A stretch of 50,484 nt of DNA, from contig JAIMBI010000025.1 of assembly GCA_023565505.1 (NCBI GenBank), forward strand, positions 1 through 50,484. Direction: 5' to 3'. Numbering within the stretch: position 1 is the first letter of the stretch; every line of letters begins with the position of its first letter. Positions 1 to 11,662 of the stretch are shown here, one piece after another. The notes under the pieces were generated by a model. The model ran no database searches. It saw nothing but the letters and a program-made list of their open reading frames with translations, and was not told where the DNA came from. A program made the translations under genes and the position numbers. The DNA comes from Actinomycetes bacterium. Lineage in GTDB: Bacteria > Bacillota > Sulfobacillia > Sulfobacillales > JAIMBI01.

Positions 1-5
1 CGGGA

Positions 6-43
6 CGCCCGGGGCCGGGCCGCCGCGGGCCCGGCCCCGGGCG
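6..43. repeat. Strong GC hairpin at the window edge
   Basis: Positions 6-21 and 28-43 are perfect 16-bp inverted arms around a 6-base loop (22-27), all G and C. There is no T-run on either side. It lies about 110 bases beyond the stop of the esterase that reads leftward, so it could act as a U-tract-less terminator for that gene. It could equally explain why an assembly would end here. Bases 44-150 hold nothing else I recognise. Confidence 0.6.
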
Positions 44-150
44 GGTGGCGGGCATGCCTGCCGCCGCCGGCCGGAGCGCCCGCCTCCCCCCGGCCGACGG
101 GTTTCCGGCCGGGGTCCGGCGACCGGCCTTCCGCCCGCGCCGGGAGCAGT

Positions 151-1053
151 CTACGGCAGCATGCGGGCGGCGAACGCCCCGATCTCCTCGATCGCCCGGC
201 GCGCCTCCGGGACTTCGGCGGCGAAGGAATGGAACACGTGCCACATGTCATCCCAGACGGCGAGGGTAACGTCCACGCCGGCCGCCCGGGCGCGCTCGGC
301 GAGGCGGGTGGAGTCGTCCAGCAGACACTCGTCGCGCCCCACGTGCACCAGGAGCGGCGGCAGCCCCCGGAGGTCGGCGTAGAGCGGGGACGCCAGCGGG
401 TGCCGGGGATCCGTGGCACCCAGGTAAAGCGCCGGTGCGCGACGGATCCCCTCCGGGTCCAGCCAGGGGTCCGCGGCGGCGCGCGTCTTGAGCGACGGCC
501 CGGTACACGCCAAGTCGGTCCACGGCGACAGCAGCACGGCGGCTTGAGGCAGGGGATCGCCGGCATCCCGGAGCACGACCAGCATGGCGACCGTGAGGCC
601 TCCGCCGGCGGAGTCGCCGCCGACGAGCAGACGCGACGGGTCCGTGCCTTGGGCCAGGAGGCCCCGGTACGCGGCGACCGCGTCGTGCACGGCGGCGGGA
701 AACCGGTGCTCGGGGGCCAGGCGGTACTCCGCGAGGAGCACCCGCGCACCCGCCGCGCGGGAGAGGCGCGCAGCCAGGTCGCGGTGGGACGCCGCGCTGC
801 CCATGTAATAGGCGCCGCCGTGGAAGTACAGGAACGTGCGGTCGGGGCGGGCCGCCGCGGCGACCACCCATTCGGCGGGCACGCCCCCCACGGCGGTCCG
901 CGTCACCCGGACATCGGCCGGCAGCGGAAGGTTGGCCGCCATGGCTTCCAACGCGCGGCGCTGCTCGGCCAGGGACGGGCTCGGACCGGCCCGGGCGGCG
1001 GCTTTCATCTGCGCTAAGCGGGCCCGGACGGCGAGGCTTTCGGGACTGGGCAC
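151..1053 (-). CDS. Alpha/beta hydrolase, HSL-type esterase/lipase
   Basis: About 300 residues, a serine esterase of the hormone-sensitive-lipase family, which hydrolyses short-chain carboxyl esters in the cytoplasm. The oxyanion-hole motif HGGAYYMGS, the nucleophile elbow GDSAGGG, a downstream DECLLDD stretch carrying the acid residue and a C-terminal His (MWHVFHSF) appear in the expected order. I chose the GTG at 1053 because GGAGAGGAG sits 7 bases upstream. An in-frame ATG at 1074 and an ATG at 1248 have no such site. There is no signal peptide. It is divergent from glgE and has no evident partner. The substrate cannot be predicted. Confidence 0.88.
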   Translation of the reverse strand: MPSPESLAVRARLAQMKAAARAGPSPSLAEQRRALEAMAANLPLPADVRVTRTAVGGVPAEWVVAAAARPDRTFLYFHGGAYYMGSAASHRDLAARLSRAAGARVLLAEYRLAPEHRFPAAVHDAVAAYRGLLAQGTDPSRLLVGGDSAGGGLTVAMLVVLRDAGDPLPQAAVLLSPWTDLACTGPSLKTRAAADPWLDPEGIRRAPALYLGATDPRHPLASPLYADLRGLPPLLVHVGRDECLLDDSTRLAERARAAGVDVTLAVWDDMWHVFHSFAAEVPEARRAIEEIGAFAARMLP

Positions 1054-1452
1054 GGGGATCCTCCTCTCCGGCATCGGGATGCGGACAGTCGCTGTCGGAC
1101 GGACGCCCGGCACGGCGTCCGGGGCTGAGCTCACCGTACCATCCCCGAAGTGCGCCGTAAACGCGCCGGCCGGCGGGCAGTCGCCTCCGCCGCGGCCGTC
1201 GTCCGGCATCGGAACCGAGATCGCCCACCGGGGCGAGCCGGCGCGCAAAGGGGCGCGCGGCGCGCGCGGGCCGACCGGAGGGGCGCCCAGGTCCGCTCAA
1301 GCCGGGGCGGAAGCCCTCGGAGCGAACGGCCCGGGTTGCCCGGCGGCGAAGACCTGTCTTACATGGATCCGCAGGGTCGGCGCTACCGGGCCACGACGAT
1401 AAGGGTCCGGCGAGACGAGCGCGGCGTGGGCCGGCGGGAGGTGACGGGGCGG
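1054..1452. other. Divergent intergenic region, esterase/glgE
   Basis: About 400 bases between two divergent genes, presumably holding both promoters. I see two short palindromes: GACAG-3-CTGTC at 1084-1096 and GGACGCC-6-GGCGTCC at 1101-1120. Either could be an operator. No convincing -35/-10 pair and no credible gene were found. The reading frame of glgE is open well upstream of its start, but that extension does not resemble the family. Confidence 0.4.
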
Positions 1453-3408
<1,956 letters not shown>

Positions 3409-3461
3409 CGCCGGACGGAGACGGGATTGCAGACTTGGGTGACGCGAAAGAGGAGTGACTC

Positions 3462-6400
3462 GTGGCTCGTCGGCTTTCCGTGGAAACCGTTCGCGCCGCC
3501 GGGGCCACCGACGCGGACTGGTACAAGGACGCGGTCATCTACGAACTGCATGTAAGGACGTTCTTCGACAGCAACGACGACGGCGTCGGAGACTTCCGCG
3601 GACTGACCCAGAAACTCGGCTATCTCCACGACCTGGGGATCACGGCGGTCTGGCTCCTGCCGTTCTACCCCTCGCCCCTCCGGGACGACGGGTACGACAT
3701 CGCCGACTACGTCAACGTGCATCCGCAATACGGCACGCTCCGGGACTTCCAGGTCTTTCTCCGGGAGGCCCACCGGCTGGGCATCAAGGTCATCACCGAG
3801 TTGGTGCTGAACCATACGTCCGACCAGCACCCCTGGTTCGAGCGGGCCCGCCGCGCCAAGCCCGGCAGCTACTGGCGCAAGTTCTACGTGTGGAGCGACA
3901 CGCCGGACCGCTACGGCGACGCGCGGATCCTCTTCCCGGACTTCGAGCGGTCCAACTGGACCTGGGACCCGGTGGCCCAGGCCTACTACTGGCACCGCTT
4001 CTACGCCCACCAGCCCGACTTGAACTACGACCATCCCCCCGTGCAGCGGGCCATCCTGAAGGCCGTCGACTTCTGGCTCGGGATGGGCGTGGACGGCCTC
4101 CGCCTCGACGCGGTGCCGTATCTCTACGAGCGCGAGGGGACGACCTGCGAGAACCTGCCGGAGACCCACGCGTTCCTCAAGCGGCTTCGGGCCCACATCG
4201 ACGCCAAGTTCCCCCACCGCATGCTCCTGGCCGAGGCCAACCAGTGGCCCGAGGACGCGGTGGCGTACTTCGGGGCGGGCGACGAGTGCCACATGGCGTT
4301 CCACTTCCCGCTGATGCCGCGGATGTTCCTGGCCCTGTACCTGGAAGACCGTTATCCCATCCTGGACATCCTCGAGCAGACGCCGCCGATTCCGGCCTCC
4401 TGCCAGTGGGCCCTGTTCCTGCGCAACCACGACGAGCTGACCTTGGAGATGGTCACGGAGCAGGAGCGGGACTTCATGTACCAGGTGTACGGGACGGACC
4501 CGCGCTCGCGCATCAACCTCGGGATCCGGCGCCGGCTCGCCCCGCTGCTCAACAACAACCGGCGGCGGATCGAGCTGTTGCACGGGATCCTGTTCGCCCT
4601 GCCGGGGACCCCGGTCATCTACTACGGCAACGAGATCGGCATGGGGGACAACATCTACCTTGGCGACCGCGACGGTGTCCGGACGCCGTTCCAATGGAGC
4701 GCCGAGCGCAACGCGGGCTTCTCCCGGGCCAACCCGCAGAAGCTGTGCCTGCCCGTCGTGACCGACCCGGAATACCACTACCAGGCGGTCAACGTCGAGG
4801 CCCAGCAGAACAATCCCCACTCGTTGTGGTGGTGGATGAAGCGGCTCATCGCGCTCCGCAAGCGCGTCCGGGCCTTCGGGCGAGGCGACCTGGAACTCCT
4901 CCACCCCGACAACCCGCGCATCCTGGCCTTCATCCGCCGCTACGGCGAGGAGATCATCCTGGTCGTCGCCAACCTGTCGCGGTTCGCCCAGGCCGCCGAG
5001 TTGGACCTGCGCCGATACGCGGGACGGGTGCCGGTGGAGTTGTTTGGTCGGACGCCGTTCCCGCCGGTGGGGGAACGGCCGTACTTCCTGACCCTGGGGC
5101 CCCACAGCTTCTACTACTTCGCGTTGGAGGCGGACCGGGCGCCGGTGGAGATCCGGGAGGCGGAGGCGACGGTGCCCGCGGTGACCGTGGAGGCCGACTG
5201 GCGCGAGCTGTTCCAGGTCGTCGAGCGCCGGGCGGCGTTGGAGGACGCCCTCGGCCGCTACGTGGCCGGAGCCCGGTGGTACGGGGGACGGACCCGCCGG
5301 CGGACGGCGAGCCATCTCGAGGTCGTGGTTCCGGTCACTCCCCGGCACGCGTTGGCCCTGGTCCGGGTTACGTACGCCGGTGGGGGCGAGGAGACCTACC
5401 AAGTCCCCCTCGTCTTCCGCCCGGAGGGCGCCGAGCCGCCGGGCGGGGGCGTCGTGCTCCGCGTGCGGGGGCCGGCCGGAGCGGCGGGCGTGGTGGCCGA
5501 CGCGGCCGAGGATCCGGAGTGGGCCCGCCTGGTGCTGGAAGCGCTCGGTCGCCGCCGGCGCTGGCGCAACGGCGAGGGGATGGTGGTCCCGGTGCCGACG
5601 GCGGCCTTCCGCTCCCACCGGACGACGGGCGACTGGAGCGTCACGCCCCTCGGACGGGACCATACCCACACGGCCTGGCTGTACGGCGACCGGGCGCTTT
5701 GGAAGCTCTACCGGCGGGTGGAGCCGGGCGCCAACCCCGAGTGGGAGATGGGCGCGTTCCTCACGGCCCACGGGTTCGACCGGACCCCGGCGGTGCTGGG
5801 AACGCTGGAGTACCGCTCCGAGGCCGCGGGACCCGTGATCCTGGGCGTCCTGCAGGCCTACGTGCCCAACGAGGGCGACGCCTGGCAGTTCACCCGGGAT
5901 CACCTGCGGCGGTTCCTGGAGCATGCGTTGGCCCGGCATCCCGGCGGTCCGCCGGAGGGACGCTGGGCGGAGGCGGCCGAGCAGGCCCTGGCCCCCTACC
6001 TAGCGGCAGTCCGCCTCCTGGGTCGGCGGACCGCGGAACTCCACCGCTGCCTGGCCTCGGAGGCGACGGACCCCGCCTTCGCGCCGGAGCCGTTCACCCC
6101 CTTCTATCTCCGGGACCTGTACCAGTCCATGCGGGCGCTGGCCACACGGACTCTGGACGCCCTCCGCCGGCGGCTGGGCGACCTGGGGGAGTCGGAACGG
6201 GCCGTCGCGGAGGAGGTGCTGGCGCACCAAGGGGCCATCCTCGAGACCTTTCGGCGCACGTTCAGCGGTCCGATGGCCGGCTGCCGGATCCGGCTTCACG
6301 GCGACCTGCACCTGGGCCAGGTCCTGTACACGGGCAAGGACTTCGTGTTCATCGACTTCGAGGGGGAGCCGCGCCGGCGGCTGTCCGAGCGCCGGATCAA

Positions 6401-6752
6401 GGGGTCCCCGCTCAGGGACGTGGCGGCCATGGTGCGGTCCTTCCACTATGCGGCCGAGGCCGAGTGGGAGCGGGCGCCGGACGTCGGTGAACCGGCCGCG
6501 GTGCGGCGCTGGCTCGACGCCTGGTTCGCGGAGGTGGCCACCGCCTTCGTCACCGGTTACCGCGACGCGCTCGGCGACGGGGAGCTCGTGCCCGCGGGCG
6601 GGGGGTTCGAGCCCCTGCTCAAGGTGTACATGTTGGAGAAGAGCCTGTACGAGCTGCAGTACGAGATGGAACACCGGCCCGGGTGGATCGGGGTGCCGCT
6701 CCGGGGCGTCCAGAGCCTGCTGCCAGGCCCCGGTCCTGGCGACCGGAGGTGA
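3462..6752 (+). CDS. treS: Trehalose synthase / maltokinase fusion protein
   Basis: 1096 residues in two parts. Residues 1 to about 560 are trehalose synthase (GH13_16), which interconverts trehalose and maltose: nucleophile Asp216 in GLRLDAVPYL, acid/base Glu258 in LLAEANQWP, and Asp324 in RNHDELT. Residues from about 590 to 1090 are a maltokinase (Mak/Pep2) with an aminoglycoside-phosphotransferase fold: LHGDLHLGQVL with Asp948 and FIDFEGEP with Asp965. The kinase makes maltose-1-phosphate for GlgE next door. TreS-Mak fusions are known in several phyla, so the fusion itself is not new. The GTG start at 3462 follows AAAGAGGAGTGA. The gap to glgE is 53 bases, so the two are probably co-transcribed. 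Confidence 0.95.
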   Translation: MARRLSVETVRAAGATDADWYKDAVIYELHVRTFFDSNDDGVGDFRGLTQKLGYLHDLGITAVWLLPFYPSPLRDDGYDIADYVNVHPQYGTLRDFQVFLREAHRLGIKVITELVLNHTSDQHPWFERARRAKPGSYWRKFYVWSDTPDRYGDARILFPDFERSNWTWDPVAQAYYWHRFYAHQPDLNYDHPPVQRAILKAVDFWLGMGVDGLRLDAVPYLYEREGTTCENLPETHAFLKRLRAHIDAKFPHRMLLAEANQWPEDAVAYFGAGDECHMAFHFPLMPRMFLALYLEDRYPILDILEQTPPIPASCQWALFLRNHDELTLEMVTEQERDFMYQVYGTDPRSRINLGIRRRLAPLLNNNRRRIELLHGILFALPGTPVIYYGNEIGMGDNIYLGDRDGVRTPFQWSAERNAGFSRANPQKLCLPVVTDPEYHYQAVNVEAQQNNPHSLWWWMKRLIALRKRVRAFGRGDLELLHPDNPRILAFIRRYGEEIILVVANLSRFAQAAELDLRRYAGRVPVELFGRTPFPPVGERPYFLTLGPHSFYYFALEADRAPVEIREAEATVPAVTVEADWRELFQVVERRAALEDALGRYVAGARWYGGRTRRRTASHLEVVVPVTPRHALALVRVTYAGGGEETYQVPLVFRPEGAEPPGGGVVLRVRGPAGAAGVVADAAEDPEWARLVLEALGRRRRWRNGEGMVVPVPTAAFRSHRTTGDWSVTPLGRDHTHTAWLYGDRALWKLYRRVEPGANPEWEMGAFLTAHGFDRTPAVLGTLEYRSEAAGPVILGVLQAYVPNEGDAWQFTRDHLRRFLEHALARHPGGPPEGRWAEAAEQALAPYLAAVRLLGRRTAELHRCLASEATDPAFAPEPFTPFYLRDLYQSMRALATRTLDALRRRLGDLGESERAVAEEVLAHQGAILETFRRTFSGPMAGCRIRLHGDLHLGQVLYTGKDFVFIDFEGEPRRRLSERRIKGSPLRDVAAMVRSFHYAAEAEWERAPDVGEPAAVRRWLDAWFAEVATAFVTGYRDALGDGELVPAGGGFEPLLKVYMLEKSLYELQYEMEHRPGWIGVPLRGVQSLLPGPGPGDRR

Positions 6753-6759
6753 ACCGCGG

Positions 6760-8316
6760 CACGCCGGGCGGAAGCGTTCCCGGGCCAGTCCGAGGCGCAC
6801 CGGCGGCGGCTACGCTGCCTGTACCGGGTGTCGGGCGCGTATCCGGCGCCCGAGCGGAGAGTCGCAGTGAGTCGTGTGGGGTCACGGTGGTCCGGGATGC
6901 CCGCAGCGGGGCCGGCGGCGGCGTCCGGGGCCTGATCCGTCCTCGGCACGGCCGGGAGTAGTGGACGGCCGCCCGGACGCCGGGTCGGGCCCGGCGAAAG
7001 CCGTGGCTCGTGTCGACCCCGTGCACCCGTGGGCGCTCGAGGAGGCGGAGCGGCCCAACACACCGCGAGCCGGCCCGTGGGCTGCCCGGCTGCGCGGAGG
7101 CCGTGGGGTTCGCCCACGTCGAGTCCCGCGGCCATGGCGCACCCCATGTCATGTACGGGTCCTTGGGGGTACCCGACCACCCGGTACTATGTCCCGGCCG
7201 GCCGCTACGGCGCGCGGCAGGACTTCCCGGCCCCGTGGGCGGCGTGCACCAGCGCGGCATCGGTGTCGTCCTCCCCGGCGTGTCCTTGAAGCTTCCGGAC
7301 TTTCCCTGCGGGCTGGTCGGGTTCTACGGCACCCCTCCTCCACGAGCACGCGGGTCCGCGCCTGGCTGGAGCGTCATGCCGGACAGCCCGATCACCCACC
7401 ACGCGTCGTCCGGCGATGCGGTTCGGGCTGACGTGTACCGCGCCGACGCCCTGCCGGTGGATGCGGTGGCCTCGATGCCATGCCCGGGACTGCGCTCGCC
7501 CGGCGGGCTGATGGCTGCCGAGCGGGTACGGCGGCCGAAGAGTCCCGGGCGGGCGTTTTGCTCCAGGCGTTGAACGGCGACGTCCCCCGGCCGTGCGGGG
7601 CCGGAGACCTGCGCCGAGGACTCCGCCGCCCGAGGGCCGGGCGGGGCGGGCCGCGTGGGCTTCGGAATGCGAGGGGTCGGGGAGGGATGCACGACACGCG
7701 CCGGTTCCTGGGCCGGAAACCCGTCCACCGCCGTGTCGGCGCGGGGAGCTGCTTCATGCTGCGTCGTCGCAAGACGCGGTCGTGCACGGCACGGGGGTCG
7801 CTTCTGGCCGGGCTGCCGGCGGGAGCCGTGGCAGCGGCGCGTCGCCCTGCGCCTCCTGCGTACACGGACACCCCGCCGGGCAAGACGCTCCTGGTCCTGG
7901 GCGACGAGTTCGGGCAGGGGCCCGAGCAGGCGGACGACACCGCTCTCGAGGGGGATCTCCGGGGATCCCGCCTGTCTGGCATCTCGCGTTGGCACAGGAG
8001 CCGAACCGCCCGTACGGGCCCAACGGCCCTCTCCCGACGGGACTTCGACCGCCTGGGGTTCTCGCGGTGGGACACCGACCTGAGCGTGGCGAGCGATGGT
8101 CGGCCCGCCCGGGAAGAGTGGTAGGTCGTGGTGGTGCCGACCGCGGTGCGCGTACTCGGCTACGGGTACCGGGTGGGACTGCCCGCACCGGGGTGCCGGC
8201 GCGAACCGTTGGCCGTGTGCGGCGGCTCCAATGTCGGCGACCCGGGCGGCGTGACGGCCGAACCGGTGGCGTGGCACGCTCTGTCCTGGTGCGCGCCCCT
8301 CATCCTCCGGCCCCCC
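6760..8316 (+). pseudogene. glgB: Decayed 1,4-alpha-glucan branching enzyme
   Basis: No intact gene lies here, but pieces of GlgB (GH13_9) appear in the right order on the + strand in shifting frames. These are GFAHVE near 7106, WGYPTTRYYVPAGRYG from 7164, HQRGIGVVL and then GLVGFYGT near 7250-7335 (GlgB: HQAGIGVILDWVP, GLAYFDGT), VDAVASM at 7457-7477 (the catalytic-Asp strand), GMHDTRRFLGRKPVHRR from 7684, GKTLLVLGDEFGQGPE from 7879, ALSRRDFD near 8025, GYGYRVGLPAPG near 8158 and GGSNVGDPGGVTAEPV near 8221. Many frameshifts and substitutions separate them. The motif VDAVASM survives, but the GH13 Glu region is unrecognisable. It stands exactly where a glgB would complete the GlgE operon. Exact ends are uncertain. 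Confidence 0.85.
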
Positions 8317-9058
8317 CGGGGGCGGGTGCCGGGGGTCCGCCCGTCGACCGGGCCCTCACGACGTCGAGCCAACGTTGCGCGAGATGGCGCGCGGTACGGC
8401 GCCAGGCCGCTTCCTCGCGGCGCATGGCCGTGAGGAGCGGGCCCAGCGCGTCGGCACCGTGGGCTTGTTGCAGCGCCGCCGCGTAGGGCGGCAGCTCCGC
8501 CCACGCGCGGGCGGCATCGGCTCCGACCTCGAAGTGGCACTGGATGCCCCAGGCGGCGGAACCCCAGCGAAACACCTGGTGCGCGTAGCTGGCGGAGCCA
8601 GCGAGCAGGACCGCCCCGGGGGGCAGGGAGAAGGTGTCGCCGTGCCAATGGAAGGCCGACAGGGAACCGGGAAGCCCGGCGAACAACGGATCCCGCTCGG
8701 CTTCCGGCGTCAGGGCCACGGGGGCGATACCGACCTCCGGCGCAGGTCCGGGGTACACGCTGCCGCCCAGGGCCAGGGCCAGGAGTTGAGCCCCCAGACA
8801 GACCCCGAGGAACGGACGGCCGGCTTCCACAGCGGCGCGGATCCACGCTCGCTCGCCCCGGAGCCAGCTGTAACGGTCGTCGTCCGTGGCGCTCATCGGG
8901 CCGCCCAGCACGACGATGCCGTCGAGCGCGTGCCAGTCGGGAAGGCGGGGATGGTCGGCAACGACCACCGGGACCGTGTCGACTCCGGCCTCGGTCAGGA
9001 CGTCGCCGTAAGTCCCGGCGGTTTCGACCGTTATGTGCTGGACGATGCCGACGCGCAT
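8300..9058 (-). CDS. Class I glutamine amidotransferase-like protein
   Basis: 252 residues, a stand-alone GATase1 domain of the GMP-synthase-like type. The nucleophile Cys is in FLGVCLGAQLL, and the His and Glu of the triad are in GIQCHFEV. VVLGGPMSATDD is the usual oxyanion region. The synthase partner that would use the ammonia is not nearby, so its role is unknown; many such proteins act as gamma-glutamyl hydrolases. The ATG at 9058 has GGAGG 7 bases upstream; the longer frame to 9166 adds a low-complexity stretch without a ribosome site. The C-terminal 17 residues are Gly/Pro/Ala-rich and run into the remains of glgB on the other strand. It is divergent from the HAD fusion. Confidence 0.9.
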   Translation of the reverse strand: MRVGIVQHITVETAGTYGDVLTEAGVDTVPVVVADHPRLPDWHALDGIVVLGGPMSATDDDRYSWLRGERAWIRAAVEAGRPFLGVCLGAQLLALALGGSVYPGPAPEVGIAPVALTPEAERDPLFAGLPGSLSAFHWHGDTFSLPPGAVLLAGSASYAHQVFRWGSAAWGIQCHFEVGADAARAWAELPPYAAALQQAHGADALGPLLTAMRREEAAWRRTARHLAQRWLDVVRARSTGGPPAPAPGGAGG

Positions 9059-9153
9059 CCGCCGTCCTCCCCGTCGCCCCGCCTGGTCCCCGTCGGGGGG
9101 CCGCCGTTGGCCTTGGGATCCGTCGGCATCCATGATGAGTGAGGGGGAAGAGA

Positions 9154-10479
9154 TTGGCAAGCGCAAACCGGGCCGCTGGCATCGACGCGGTGCTGTTCGA
9201 CTGGGACGGCACGCTCATGGACACCTGGCTGTTGGTGGAAGCCAGCTACCGCTACGCGTTGGGGGCGATCGGGCGGGCGTACGACCGCCCCCTGACGTGG
9301 TACGTCACCCGGCGCCTCGGCGAGGTCTTCGGCGACGACGCTGACGGTCGTCGAGGCCAGGAACTCTACCGGTCCTACTATCTCGAGCACTCGCCGGAGA
9401 TGGCCCGACCCTTTCCCGGCCTTGACACGGCGCTGCGCCGGCTCCGGACCCGGGGCGTCCGGGTGGGCATCGTGACCAACAAGGAGCGGCGGCGCCTGGA
9501 CGCTGAACTCGACCGCTCGGGGTTCGCGCCGTGGGTGGACTTCGTCGTGACGACCGAAGAGACGCTGGCGCGCAAGCCGGAGGCGGATCCGCTGGTGTGG
9601 GCCACGGTCCGCTACGGACTCGGCCCCGCGGTCTACGTGGGAGACAGTCCGGTGGACCTCACGGCCGGTCGCCTCGCGGGGATGAAGCCGGTGGCGGTCG
9701 GATGGAGCCGGTTCGACCGGTCGCTGTTGGAGCGCCGCCGCCCCTGGCGCTGGGCCCCGACACCGGAAGATGTCGTCAAGGTTCTCGACGACCCGGCGGC
9801 CGACGCCGATCCCGGGAGCCCCAGCCAGCCGCCGGTCTCCGTCTACGTGACGGTGGGGGGGCGGACCCGGCCTGGGGTGCTCCTCGGCCGGGTGCCGGAG
9901 CGCGTGCGCGGGTGGGACCGGCAGGAACCGACCTGGGTCGGCGGGGACGGGCCGGCGGGATTGGCGGTGCGCATGTGGACGGTCCTGGGCGGGTCGGGCT
10001 GGGTGCCGCCTGACCGCGGGATGCCCCGGCCCGACGTGGCCGTGCTGCGCGAGCCGGAGGACGGGAAGTGGAATGCCGACCGGGAGCTGGCGGCGTGGCA
10101 GCAGCTTTGGGCAGGGACGGGCACGGTTGCGGCGTTCGAGCCTACCCGGAGCACGGTGGCCGAAATGCTCGACCGCCTGGACGAACGGGACGGTCTCGGC
10201 CTCTGTTTGGACACGGCCCGTCTGGCCCGCACGGAATATGATGTGGCCGACGCGGTCGCGGCGGCGGGGGAATACGTCACCGTGCTGCGGATCCGGGACG
10301 CTAACGGGCTGGCGCCCGGATGGGGGCCGCTCGACTGGGACCGGATCCAAAGAGCGTGGCGCGGGCTTCCGCAGCTCAGGGCCCTGGTGCTGGACTGCGC
10401 CTGGCGGCCCAACTTCGCTGCCGCCTGGGACCGTGCCGCCCGCTGGATCCCGGGCGCCGGCGACCAGCCAGGGGGATGA
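9154..10479 (+). CDS. HAD phosphatase fused to a TIM-barrel-like C-terminal half
   Basis: About 441 residues. The first 215 are a phosphoglycolate-phosphatase-like HAD hydrolase: DWDGTLMDTW (motif I), VGIVTNK (motif II), ARKPEADP (motif III Lys) and VYVGDSPVDL (motif IV). The last 210 resemble the second half of a xylose-isomerase/AP-endonuclease-like barrel: FEPTRSTVAEML, GLCLDTARLA, VTVLRIRDANG, GPLDWDRI and LVLDCAW match the strand order, though several metal ligands look lost. I prefer the TTG at 9154, which has AGGGGG 6 bases upstream, over a GTG at 9139 with no ribosome site. The substrate is unknown. The phosphatase half is secure; the barrel assignment is weaker. Confidence 0.82.
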   Translation: MASANRAAGIDAVLFDWDGTLMDTWLLVEASYRYALGAIGRAYDRPLTWYVTRRLGEVFGDDADGRRGQELYRSYYLEHSPEMARPFPGLDTALRRLRTRGVRVGIVTNKERRRLDAELDRSGFAPWVDFVVTTEETLARKPEADPLVWATVRYGLGPAVYVGDSPVDLTAGRLAGMKPVAVGWSRFDRSLLERRRPWRWAPTPEDVVKVLDDPAADADPGSPSQPPVSVYVTVGGRTRPGVLLGRVPERVRGWDRQEPTWVGGDGPAGLAVRMWTVLGGSGWVPPDRGMPRPDVAVLREPEDGKWNADRELAAWQQLWAGTGTVAAFEPTRSTVAEMLDRLDERDGLGLCLDTARLARTEYDVADAVAAAGEYVTVLRIRDANGLAPGWGPLDWDRIQRAWRGLPQLRALVLDCAWRPNFAAAWDRAARWIPGAGDQPGG

Positions 10480-10793
10480 GAGGCAAGACGCGGCGAACGG
10501 GGACCCAGCCACCGTTGCCCATCCCCACGACTGTCGTCAACATCGGCGTGTGCAGCATGTTGCGGGCCGCCTGCCGGCGGCTAAGGCGGCCTGTCTCCAT
10601 ACCGGTCGGCCTCGCCCGCGCTGCGGCCGCCTGTCGGCTGACGACACGACGGAACCGGACCGGGCGGCGGTCGCGGTCGCCGAACGTATCACCGATCCGT
10701 CGACTGTTCAGGGTGGCCGACGGGAACGCAAAGGATGGTACGGCCTACCAAGTACGCGTCTTCCGCGATGCATGTGCCCCCGAGCGATGGACT
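10480..10793. other. Gene-free stretch at the edge of the metal island
   Basis: 314 bases between the stop of the HAD fusion and the stop of the leftward rusticyanin-like gene. Both neighbours end here, so a terminator is expected, but I find no clear hairpin with a T-run. Open frames here have no ribosome site and no family resemblance. Base composition starts to fall from this point rightwards. Confidence 0.4.
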
Positions 10794-11519
10794 CTACGCC
10801 TGGACGACAAGACTTCCGTACATGCCGTGCTCGGCGTGTCCGGGTACCGTGCAGAGGTAGGTATACCGGCCCGATGACGTTGCAATGAACGAGGCATCGA
10901 CCACCTGCATGGCATTTCCAGACGAGGGGCCGAGGACAGGGGTCAATGCGCCCGGAAAGGCGAGCGCCGCCTGCATCATCGCTCCATAGGCAAAGGGCGG
11001 CATCGCGGGTGTCACGACGAAGTTATGAGACATGTCGGGATCCGCGTTGACAAAAGTAACGTGAATGGTGGCCCCCTTGGGAACGACGATCGTTGGATTA
11101 ACAAGTCCCGCGATGCGGAACGTTTCGTCCTTCTGGCCCATTGGGCTGCCGACGACGTCAAGCTGCACCTTGCGGACCGTAAAAAGAATCCGGTTTCGCG
11201 CCTGGTCGACCGATGCCCCTGCCGGGATTGCGTTGCCCATGCGTGCCGTGGCCGCCGCAGTGACCGTACGGCCGGTTCCATTGACGTTGCTGCCCGGCAC
11301 GCCCCCGTAGAAACCCCCCATCATGCTGGATCCATAGCCGACGCCGTGTCCGGTGTCGGGCAATCCGGGCATCATGCCGAGAGGCCAGCCGAAAGAACCC
11401 GCCGATCCCGCTGACGGTTGACCGGCCACACTCGTCGAGCCTGCGCCGAAGAGGAACCCCGCCATGCCGAGTCCGGCGGCGAGGGCGATGCCTGCCCATA
11501 TCCCGGAGTACCTGACCAC
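10794..11519 (-). CDS. Rusticyanin/sulfocyanin-like blue copper protein, membrane-anchored
   Basis: 241 residues. Residues 7-27 form one hydrophobic segment (uncleaved anchor or signal), followed by a Gly/Met/Pro-rich linker to about residue 90 and then a cupredoxin domain. Type 1 copper ligands are His165 (MSHNF), Cys223, His228 and Met233 (CTVPGHAEHGM). The C-4-H-4-M spacing and the NPTIVVPKGATIHVTFVN stretch match rusticyanin. It should act outside the membrane as a high-potential electron carrier, as in iron- and sulfur-oxidising acidophiles. The GTG start at 11519 follows AAAGGAG. It is encoded downstream of, and in the same direction as, a second cupredoxin, with 243 bases between. Its oxidase or iron-oxidase partner is not in view. 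Confidence 0.9.
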   Translation of the reverse strand: MVRYSGIWAGIALAAGLGMAGFLFGAGSTSVAGQPSAGSAGSFGWPLGMMPGLPDTGHGVGYGSSMMGGFYGGVPGSNVNGTGRTVTAAATARMGNAIPAGASVDQARNRILFTVRKVQLDVVGSPMGQKDETFRIAGLVNPTIVVPKGATIHVTFVNADPDMSHNFVVTPAMPPFAYGAMMQAALAFPGALTPVLGPSSGNAMQVVDASFIATSSGRYTYLCTVPGHAEHGMYGSLVVQA

Positions 11520-11662
11520 TTCCGCCTTACTCCTTTCGATCCTGCGTTCGCTGGCGGTTTACAGGGGCGACGGCAGAGACAGACCAGCTGCATGCCGTGC
11601 TGAGGTTCGCCTTGACTGCGGGCACCGCGCGCACGCGTCTCGGCCGGCCATTGATGGTCAGC

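Noticed and set aside
7756..8124. 122-codon frame with a signal-like start after treS
   Set aside because: It has an ATG and a weak ribosome site, but its sequence is one reading frame of the decayed glgB (GKTLLVLGDEFGQGPE) that then leaves the correct frame.
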